DNA of 6,938 bases from a bacterium (GTDB taxonomy: Bacteria; Patescibacteriota; Minisyncoccia; Phycocordibacterales; UBA10002): positions 1 to 6,938 of the forward strand of contig JAUSHG010000013.1 in assembly GCA_030648695.1 (NCBI GenBank), given 5' to 3'. Shown in pieces: positions 1-4,169 of this stretch; positions within the stretch are counted from its first letter, which is position 1, and every line of letters begins with the position of its first letter. Below the pieces are notes generated by a model. The model did not search any database. It was not told the DNA's origin and saw nothing but the letters and a program-made list of their open reading frames with translations. The position numbers and the translations under genes were made by a program.

Positions 1-341
<341 letters not shown>

Positions 342-372
342 GTTTGGAAAAACTACAGGATGCTAGGCCTCT

Positions 373-401
373 TTTATAGCATTCTAGAGGCGAATTTGCA
401 A
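373..401 (-). promoter_or_regulatory. Promoter of infC
   Basis: On the minus strand, TTGCAA (396-401) and TATAAA (373-378) are separated by 17 bp, close to the sigma70 consensus (4/6 and 5/6). The predicted transcription start near 366 gives a leader of about 25 nt before the TTG start. The -35 hexamer is its own reverse complement, so it could also serve the divergent purB gene. Confidence 0.6.
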
Positions 402-423
402 GCACGGGCACTCATGGTAGGGT
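396..423 (+). promoter_or_regulatory. Possible purB promoter sharing the infC -35
   Basis: The palindromic TTGCAA at 396-401 read on the plus strand is followed after 16 bp by TAGGGT (418-423), preceded by TGG as in an extended -10 (TGnTAGGGT). Transcription would begin near 430, just before the purB Shine-Dalgarno (435-439). The -10 keeps only the T, A and final T of the consensus, so this is a weak call. No better promoter was found in the gap. Confidence 0.3.
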
Positions 424-444
424 ATGTATGGAGAAAGGAAAATT

Positions 445-1881
445 ATGGAACTTGAAACGAAGGTTGTGGAAAAAAGACGGTATTCCGATGTGCTGGCATC
501 ACGATATGCCAGCACTCCATTGGTAAATCTTTGGAGCGCAGAAAACAAAGTGGTACTTGAGCGCCAACTCTGGGTTGCTGCCCTAAAAGCACAAAGCGAT
601 TCAGGTCTTGATATTCCGAAAGCAGGCATAGAGGCATACGAGCGTTGCATCCTCAGCGTTAATTTAAAATCAATACGGGAACGCGAGTTACGGATTCTTC
701 AGGATGTAAAAGCACGCATTGAAGAATTTAACGCTCTCGCCGGTTTTGAGTTGATTCATGGGGGGTTTACCTCGCGTGATCAAACTGACAATGTTGAACA
801 GCTTCAGATTCGCGATTCCCTTCTGCATGTGCGTGACCGCAGTGTAGCGGTACTTGCACATTTGCGGACGAAAAGTGTGGAGTTCGTGCTACTTGACCTC
901 TGCGGACGTTCACACAACGTCCCTGGACAGACCATTACGCTTGGCAAGCGTATTGCCAATTGGGCAGAAGAACTACTGATTGCATTTGAGCGACTCGAGC
1001 ATCTCATTTCGGTGTATCCTCTGCGGGGTATAAAGGGAGCGATGGGAACGCAGCAAGATATGGCTGACCTGCTCGGCAGTCCAGAGAAAGCGCTCGCATT
1101 TGAAAACCGGATACGCCAGGAACTCGGATTTGGTTCAGTGCTTGATTGCGTTGGACAAGTGTACCCGCGGTCGCTTGATTTTGAGGTAGTGAGTACACTC
1201 GCGCAATTAGGTTCTGCCTGCGGCAATTTTGCCAAAATGATTCGTCTGATGGCCGGACACGAACTTTTGCACGAGGGTTTCAGGGAAGGGCAGACCGCTT
1301 CCTCGGCAATGCCGCACAAGATAAACAGCCGGACGTGTGAGCGGATTAACGGATTGCTCAATGTACTGTGCGGCTTTCAGGACATGACGAGCCGTCTCCT
1401 TGGTGACCAATGGAACGAGGGTGATGTAAGCTGTTCGGTCGTGCGGCGGGTTGCCTTACCCGGAGCATTTTTTGCTCTTGATGGCATCTACGAGTCAGCA
1501 CTCACGGTGCTTGCGCAAATGCAGGTTTTTCCGGAAATGATACGGCAGGAGCTTGGTCGCTATTTACCCTTCCTTTCAACCACTCGTTTGCTCATGGCGG
1601 CAGTGAAGAAAGGAATGGGGCGAGAAACAGCACACGGCATCATCAAGCAACACGCTGTTGTCGCAATTGCGGGCATTCGCCAAGGAGGGGGAAATACATT
1701 TCTGCAACGGCTTGCCGAGGATTCAGGTTTTCCGTTTACACGGGAAGAGATACAGGAGCACATACAAAGTCCTGAACGCGGCCTTTCGGAAATGCAAGTG
1801 CAGAAAGTTGGTCGTCGGATTTCCGCTGTTATGGAGGCATATCCGGCAGCAGTGCAGTACAAACCTGAACCGATTCTATAA
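445..1881 (+). CDS. purB: Adenylosuccinate lyase
   Basis: A 478-residue member of the fumarase/aspartase superfamily, likely a homotetrameric cytosolic enzyme. It cleaves adenylosuccinate to AMP plus fumarate, and SAICAR to AICAR plus fumarate in the de novo pathway. Visible motifs: RYAS near the N terminus (20-23), TSRDQTDN (109-116), GRSHNVPGQ with the general-acid His157, and the superfamily signature SSAMPHKIN (286-294) in the mobile loop that carries the catalytic Ser. QWNEGDVSCSVVRRVALP (322-339) and RYLPFLSTT (372-380) are, from memory, strikingly like actinobacterial PurB; length also fits (about 472). The start at 445 has AAGGA at 435-439 with a 5-nt spacer; the in-frame ATG at 424 lies upstream of that site and would add only MYGERKI. 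No other purine genes are nearby, so conversion of IMP to AMP with PurA is the likeliest role. An intrinsic terminator follows. Confidence 0.96.
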   Translation: MELETKVVEKRRYSDVLASRYASTPLVNLWSAENKVVLERQLWVAALKAQSDSGLDIPKAGIEAYERCILSVNLKSIRERELRILQDVKARIEEFNALAGFELIHGGFTSRDQTDNVEQLQIRDSLLHVRDRSVAVLAHLRTKSVEFVLLDLCGRSHNVPGQTITLGKRIANWAEELLIAFERLEHLISVYPLRGIKGAMGTQQDMADLLGSPEKALAFENRIRQELGFGSVLDCVGQVYPRSLDFEVVSTLAQLGSACGNFAKMIRLMAGHELLHEGFREGQTASSAMPHKINSRTCERINGLLNVLCGFQDMTSRLLGDQWNEGDVSCSVVRRVALPGAFFALDGIYESALTVLAQMQVFPEMIRQELGRYLPFLSTTRLLMAAVKKGMGRETAHGIIKQHAVVAIAGIRQGGGNTFLQRLAEDSGFPFTREEIQEHIQSPERGLSEMQVQKVGRRISAVMEAYPAAVQYKPEPIL

Positions 1882-1897
1882 TCCGGTACATTATTTT

Positions 1898-1929
1898 AAG
1901 GCGCTCTCGTAAAGGGCGCCTTTTTCTTT
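1898..1929 (+). terminator. Intrinsic terminator of purB
   Basis: The stem AAGGCGC (1898-1904) / GCGCCTT (1916-1922) has an 11-nt loop and is followed by a T-rich run to 1929. It begins 17 bp after the purB stop. Confidence 0.85.
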
Positions 1930-1936
1930 TGCAGAC

Positions 1937-1972
1937 AAAAAAGAAAAAGCCCGGGCGTTAAACGCTCGGGCT
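1937..1972 (-). terminator. Intrinsic terminator of the small minus-strand operon
   Basis: The arms at 1962-1972 and 1948-1958 form an 11-bp GC-rich stem with one mismatch in the minus-strand RNA and a TTA loop. It is followed on the minus strand by a T-run broken by one C (1947 down to 1937). It lies about 20 bp past the stop at 1994 and is convergent with the purB terminator. Read on the plus strand the stem is fully paired with one G-U, so it may back up purB termination. Confidence 0.85.
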
Positions 1973-1993
1973 CTTTGCGACACATATGTCGCG

Positions 1994-2185
1994 CTAGTTC
2001 CAGTTTTGCACTGGGTTCGGCTTTCGTAGCTCCGGCAGAAGCCATGGGGTGAACCAGTGTGCATTTGGCTGCTTTTTCGGTGGCGAACTTAATGGCTTCT
2101 GCTGTTGCTGACATGCTGCCATATGGCTCGTAATGAGTTCCCGTGTGGAGTTTATGATAGCTCCACATTTCGGACAGGTGGTCAT
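1994..2185 (-). CDS. Small C2HC zinc-finger protein, unknown function
   Basis: A 63-residue protein that I do not recognise as a named family. Its N-terminal third carries CPKCGAIINSTRELITSHMA followed by AC, that is Cys4-X2-Cys7-X13-His21-X3-Cys25, a typical Zn-binding C2HC finger able to bind nucleic acid or protein. The rest is Gln-, Pro- and Lys-rich (QQQQ at 26-29, PPKKQPN), then a short aromatic stretch (HWFTPWLLPEL), and looks disordered. There are no membrane segments. The start is supported by AAAGGA about 5 nt upstream of ATG 2185. It lies 15 bp downstream of the 103-aa gene on the same strand and ahead of a strong terminator, so the two probably form an operon. The spaced ribosome site and intact finger argue for a real gene, but expression is unproven. 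Confidence 0.6.
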   Translation of the reverse strand: MTTCPKCGAIINSTRELITSHMAACQQQQKPLSSPPKKQPNAHWFTPWLLPELRKPNPVQNWN

Positions 2186-2200
2186 GATGTTCCTTTCTTT

Positions 2201-2512
2201 TTATCCGCCGGTTTCGCTGGAGACGACTTCCACAGGGAATCCGGAGGTATGACAGGTCTCTACATAATCCACATGCAGATGATACAGGCGTTCCACATGG
2301 AAATGAACGCCGGGTCTTTGGTTCAGTACCTGCAGTGCTGACCATGTGTCAGGAGAGGTAACATCATGCGCCTGTTGCAAGTTCTTGCCGGAGATGATGG
2401 CAATCAGTCGCATGTTCGGAGGGGTTTTCGGCGGTTGCTCAGGTATCTCGTAGAGAGAACCTATCTGAGTGCCAAAGTCCGTAACAATCCTTGGGTCTAG
2501 GTTAGCGTTCAT
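2201..2512 (-). CDS. His-rich small protein, unknown function
   Basis: A 103-residue protein with no family I recognise. The middle has a strand-like MRLIAIIS (34-41) followed by a helix-like stretch (NLQQAHDV to ALQVLNQRP). The C-terminal part holds HFHVERLYHLHVDYVETCH (70-88): two H-x-H pairs plus Cys-His, all with potential to bind metal. There is no signal peptide or transmembrane helix. ATG 2512 is chosen because AAGGA precedes it, although the 3-nt spacing is short. The frame stays open up to a TTG at 2584, but that TTG coincides with a TTGACT that may be a -35. It is 15 bp upstream of the zinc-finger gene and shares its terminator. Two Cys/His-bearing small proteins in one operon suggest a shared metal or nucleic-acid role, which is inference only. 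Confidence 0.55.
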   Translation of the reverse strand: MNANLDPRIVTDFGTQIGSLYEIPEQPPKTPPNMRLIAIISGKNLQQAHDVTSPDTWSALQVLNQRPGVHFHVERLYHLHVDYVETCHTSGFPVEVVSSETGG

Positions 2513-2552
2513 TAGTCCTTGGGTTTGAGTTGTAAGGTTCCGCGTGTTCAGA

Positions 2553-2584
2553 AATATAGTGCCTCTTTTCGCTAGGAAAGTCAA
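2553..2584 (-). promoter_or_regulatory. Weak promoter candidate for the two-gene small operon
   Basis: On the minus strand, TTGACT (2579-2584) and TATATT (2553-2558) match the consensus well, but their 20-bp spacing is too long. Transcription from here would give a leader of about 34 nt before ATG 2512. Confidence 0.25.
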
Positions 2585-2622
2585 CTAATTACTGTCATGG
2601 TAGGTTTTGAATTGAGCCATAA

Positions 2623-2656
2623 CAAAACTCCCCCGCCTTGCGGCGGGGGAGTTTTG
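2623..2656 (-). terminator. Terminator after the cold-shock gene (symmetric)
   Basis: A perfect 15-bp stem (2623-2637 with 2642-2656) with a 4-nt loop, a C5GCC/GGCG5 core and A4/T4 flanks. It starts 9 bp past the cold-shock stop codon. The symmetry means it can terminate in both directions, and it also insulates the following minus-strand operon. Confidence 0.88.
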
Positions 2657-2665
2657 AAAGCGAAA

Positions 2666-2863
2666 TTATGCTCGCTTTACGTTGACTGCGTTAAGTCCTT
2701 TCGGGGACTCTTCGGTGTCAAAAGACACCTGGTCGCCTTCGTGGAGTTCAGCGAACTCTACGCCGACGAGCGCTTTGCTGTGGAAAAAGAGGTCCTTTGC
2801 AAGACCTTCTCCGGTGATGAAACCGAAGCCCTTGTCCGTCAGCTTTTTGATAGTACCGGTCAT
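2666..2863 (-). CDS. Cold-shock domain protein
   Basis: A 65-residue CspA-type single cold-shock domain, the standard family size. It forms a five-strand OB-fold that binds single-stranded RNA/DNA and acts as an RNA chaperone in the cytosol. Visible motifs: RNP1 KGFGFI (11-16), RNP2 DLFFHS (24-29), then ALVGVEFAELHEGDQVSFDT and the closing GLNAVNV strand. The start MTGTIKKLTDKG matches the family. An in-frame extension to 2938 exists, but it would translate part of the leader. No Shine-Dalgarno precedes the ATG; the 25 nt upstream are A/T-rich. The gene has its own strong promoter (3006-3034), a leader of about 135 nt with strong predicted structure, and a terminator just downstream, so it is monocistronic. 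A long structured leader is known for thermally regulated csp genes in other bacteria. Confidence 0.95.
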   Translation of the reverse strand: MTGTIKKLTDKGFGFITGEGLAKDLFFHSKALVGVEFAELHEGDQVSFDTEESPKGLNAVNVKRA

Positions 2864-2917
2864 CTTGGTTGATTTCTTAGTGATTAAATACAAAGATAAG
2901 TGCTTGAAATCGACTGT

Positions 2918-2975
2918 GGGCCTGTCCGCAAACCTCATTTCGGCTCTACCTGAAAACAGGTCTCCGGACAGGCCC
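2918..2975 (-). ncRNA. Structured 5' leader element of the cold-shock mRNA
   Basis: Read on the minus strand, the outer stem GGGCCTGTCCG / CGGACAGGCCC (11 bp, perfect) encloses a hairpin ACCTG-TTTT-CAGGT and a weaker hairpin AGCC-GAAATGA-GGTT (with one G-U). Together they make a compact three-way junction with 2-3 nt linkers. It sits between the predicted transcription start (about 2999) and the start codon at 2863, so it would be in the csp mRNA. It has no T-run and is not an intrinsic terminator. I do not recognise it as a known RNA family. The fold is by eye. Confidence 0.55.
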
Positions 2976-3005
2976 CTTTCTTACTACGCTACCTTGTGTC
3001 CGACT

Positions 3006-3034
3006 AGGATAGCATACCCCCTAATTCTTGTCAA
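3006..3034 (-). promoter_or_regulatory. Strong promoter of the cold-shock gene
   Basis: On the minus strand, a consensus TTGACA (3029-3034) is followed after exactly 17 bp by TATCCT (3006-3011), preceded by TGC as an extended -10. Transcription is predicted from the A at about 2999. The -35 lies 10 bp from the ssrA terminator. Confidence 0.75.
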
Positions 3035-3043
3035 TGCATGCAT

Positions 3044-3087
3044 ACTATTAGCAAAATACCGCCGTAGGGCGGTATTTTGCTAATAGT
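3044..3087 (-). terminator. Intrinsic terminator of ssrA
   Basis: A perfect 20-bp stem (3044-3063 with 3068-3087) with a 4-nt loop. In the minus-strand RNA the core CCGCC-CTAC-GGCGG is followed by TATTTTG and preceded by CAAAATA. The stem begins at the discriminator base of tmRNA (3087), with no spacer, so the trailer must be unwound or cut for 3' maturation. Confidence 0.88.
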
Positions 3088-3496
3088 GGAGATGGGCGGA
3101 ATCGAACCGCCGTGCAAAAAGGTGTTTTGAATACGTCTACGCAATCTAGTCAGCTTTAGTCCGCCGGCTGGCGGATTTAAGCACCTACAGTGTGAAGCGG
3201 ACGAAATCTGTCTGTGCCGAGTTCGTTCCAAGATTCAGGGCGTGCGGAGAACATTCCGTATACCCATAGTCCGAGATTTTATAACATTTACGGTACCGTT
3301 CCGGACCTTAGAGCCGTAAACGTCGCTTACGACAATGCGTAGGCGAGAGTCAAGTCAGAAGCAGCAAAATACGGCGACTGAAAAGCTTTTGTAACTAAGT
3401 TCTTGGCACTTAATGTTTTCCAACCTTTTTAGGAGTTATTGGAGCTCCACTGCGCATATTCAAAAAGCATTCTTCTTGTCTAGGCCGATCATCCCC
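3087..3496 (-). ncRNA. ssrA: Transfer-messenger RNA (tmRNA)
   Basis: About 410 nt. It acts with SmpB to release ribosomes stalled on broken mRNA and to tag the nascent peptide for proteolysis. Support: 5' GGGGATG (3490-3496) pairs with 3' CATCTCC (3088-3094) as the tRNA-like acceptor stem; T-arm GGCGG-TTCGATT-CCGCC next to it; discriminator A at 3087; helix H2 by TTTTGAATA (3457-3465) with TATTCAAAA (3125-3133). Pseudoknot pk1 interleaves TTGG/CCAA with TAAGT/ACTTA about 10 nt before the tag. Further stems include TTTACGG/CCGTAAA and TCCGCC-AGCC-GGCGGA. The most likely tag frame, GCT at 3386 to TAA at 3327, reads AFQSPYFAASDLTLAYALS; its stop codon sits in the loop of GTCG-TAAG-CGAC, as in known tmRNAs. 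The resume codon is less certain than the stop. The CCA end is not encoded. Confidence 0.93.
3327..3386 (-). other. tmRNA tag-peptide reading frame
   Basis: Nineteen sense codons and TAA within ssrA. The frame is fixed by its stop in the H5 loop (GTCG-TAAG-CGAC, 3322-3333). GCT at 3386 is the first codon expected about 10 nt after pk1 and has the usual Ala. Internal Ala codons (3365, 3362) would give a shorter tag, but they lie 30 nt beyond pk1. The C terminus YALS departs from the common ALAA. Confidence 0.55.
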
Positions 3497-3500
3497 CCGT

Positions 3501-3564
3501 TATTACTTTTACAAGGTTCAACCTTTTTCCGATTCAAGGTTGAACCTTGTTCCTAAAAGTAATA
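3501..3564 (-). repeat. Nested inverted repeat between smpB and ssrA
   Basis: The outer arms TATTACTTTT (3501-3510) / AAAAGTAATA (3555-3564) and inner arms of 14 bp (3512-3525 / 3536-3549) are all perfect, with a 10-nt loop. Each inner arm is itself a palindrome, AAGGTT-C-AACCTT or AAGGTT-G-AACCTT, so the same DNA offers one long hairpin or two small ones. No T-run follows, so it is not an ordinary terminator. It ends 4 bp before the tmRNA 5' end. Confidence 0.85.
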
Positions 3565-3589
3565 CCGGGCGAATGATCGTTATTGTCAA
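3559..3589 (-). promoter_or_regulatory. Possible ssrA promoter at the smpB stop codon
   Basis: A consensus TTGACA (3584-3589) overlaps the smpB TGA stop on the minus strand. TATTAC (3559-3564) follows at 19 bp, longer than ideal. Transcription from here would place the whole inner palindrome in the pre-tmRNA leader. Co-transcription from the smpB promoter is the alternative. Confidence 0.35.
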
Positions 3590-4026
3590 TGTTCTTTTAG
3601 AACTCTCTCCATATCCCTCTCTGCATCACGGCGTTTAAGGGTTTCGCGTTTGTCGTACTTCTTCTTTCCGCGCCCAACCCCTACTTCCACCTTGATTTTA
3701 CGCCCTTTATTATACACCGATATAGGTACGATTGTCAATCCTTTCTTTGCATCAAATCCGGTGAGTTTCGCGATTTCCGCCTTGGTAAAGAGAAGCTTAC
3801 GGGGCCGCTCGGGGTCGTATTCTTTGGAGGTGTTCTTCGGCTGATAGGCAGGAATGGTTGCCTTTACTAGAAACGCTTCACCCCCCCGAAGTATTACATA
3901 GGCACCTTCAAGAGAACCCTGCTTTGCGCGCAAGGATTTCACCTCATTTCCCAGAAGTTCAATGCCTGCATTAAACGTTTCCAGAATTTCATAATTAAAA
4001 TGTGCCTTGCGATTTCCTATAAGCAT
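3586..4026 (-). CDS. smpB: SsrA-binding protein SmpB
   Basis: A 146-residue partner of tmRNA. It binds the tRNA-like domain, mimics the missing codon-anticodon part and places its tail in the empty mRNA channel of stalled ribosomes. Family landmarks in order: NRKAHFNYEILETFNAGI (5-22), GNEVKSLRAKQGSLEGAYV (26-44), YDPERPRKLLF (70-80) and the basic C-terminal tail GRGKKKYDKRETLKRRDAERDMERVL (118-143). Length is typical. ATG 4026 is preferred over the in-frame TTG at 4065 because that TTG is part of the -35 of an excellent promoter whose start point falls 3-4 nt before ATG 4026. The mRNA would thus be nearly leaderless, and no Shine-Dalgarno is present. ssrA follows 90 bp downstream on the same strand, the classic pairing of the two partners. 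Confidence 0.96.
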   Translation of the reverse strand: MLIGNRKAHFNYEILETFNAGIELLGNEVKSLRAKQGSLEGAYVILRGGEAFLVKATIPAYQPKNTSKEYDPERPRKLLFTKAEIAKLTGFDAKKGLTIVPISVYNKGRKIKVEVGVGRGKKKYDKRETLKRRDAERDMERVLKEH

Positions 4027-4036
4027 GATGGGTTTG

Positions 4037-4065
4037 ATGATAGCAGAATGAATTTTCTTTACCAA
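4037..4065 (-). promoter_or_regulatory. Promoter of smpB
   Basis: On the minus strand, TTGGTA (4060-4065) and TATCAT (4037-4042) are separated by 17 bp, and TGC before the -10 makes it an extended type. The start point at about 4029-4030 leaves 3-4 nt before ATG 4026. Confidence 0.65.
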
Positions 4066-4079
4066 CCGTCATTTTAGTA

Positions 4080-4158
4080 TATACCCCGTGTTACAAACTA
4101 GGTTAGCTTCCTCGGTAAAAACTTAGGAAAGAATGACAAATTTGTAACACGGGGTATA
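4080..4158. repeat. 18-bp inverted repeat in the divergent smpB/ftsH gap
   Basis: TTTGTAACACGGGGTATA at 4141-4158 recurs as an exact reverse complement at 4080-4097, with 43 bp between. The right copy covers the spacer and first four bases of the ftsH -10; the left copy lies 14 bp upstream of the smpB -35. Both predicted start points lie outside the repeat, so it should act as DNA (an operator pair) and not as an RNA hairpin. Alternatively the left copy, followed by TATACT, is a further promoter. Confidence 0.8.
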
Positions 4159-4160
4159 CT
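4133..4160 (+). promoter_or_regulatory. Promoter of ftsH
   Basis: ATGACA (4133-4138, 5/6) and TATACT (4155-4160, 5/6) are spaced 16 bp apart. The predicted start at about 4167 is only some 3 nt before ATG 4170. No Shine-Dalgarno fits between, so the transcript should be leaderless or nearly so. Confidence 0.65.
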
Positions 4161-4169
4161 GTCCAAATC

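Noticed and set aside
424..444. Upstream purB start at 424
   Set aside because: It lies upstream of the ribosome site of the better start at 445, and the extra residues are not family-like.
804..1361. 185-codon minus-strand open frame inside purB
   Set aside because: Ser/Arg-rich composition typical of an antisense shadow; purB is certain.
1896..2345. 149-codon minus-strand open frame
   Set aside because: It overlaps both small genes in another frame, runs through the terminator sequence, and lacks a ribosome site and any domain.
3365..3382. Alternative tmRNA tag AVFCCF starting at GCC after AGTC
   Set aside because: AGTC before GCC resembles E. coli, but the frame stops after six codons and its stop is not in the H5 loop.
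4027..4065. Upstream smpB TTG start
   Set aside because: The TTG lies in the predicted -35, and SmpB proteins normally begin near the NRKA motif.
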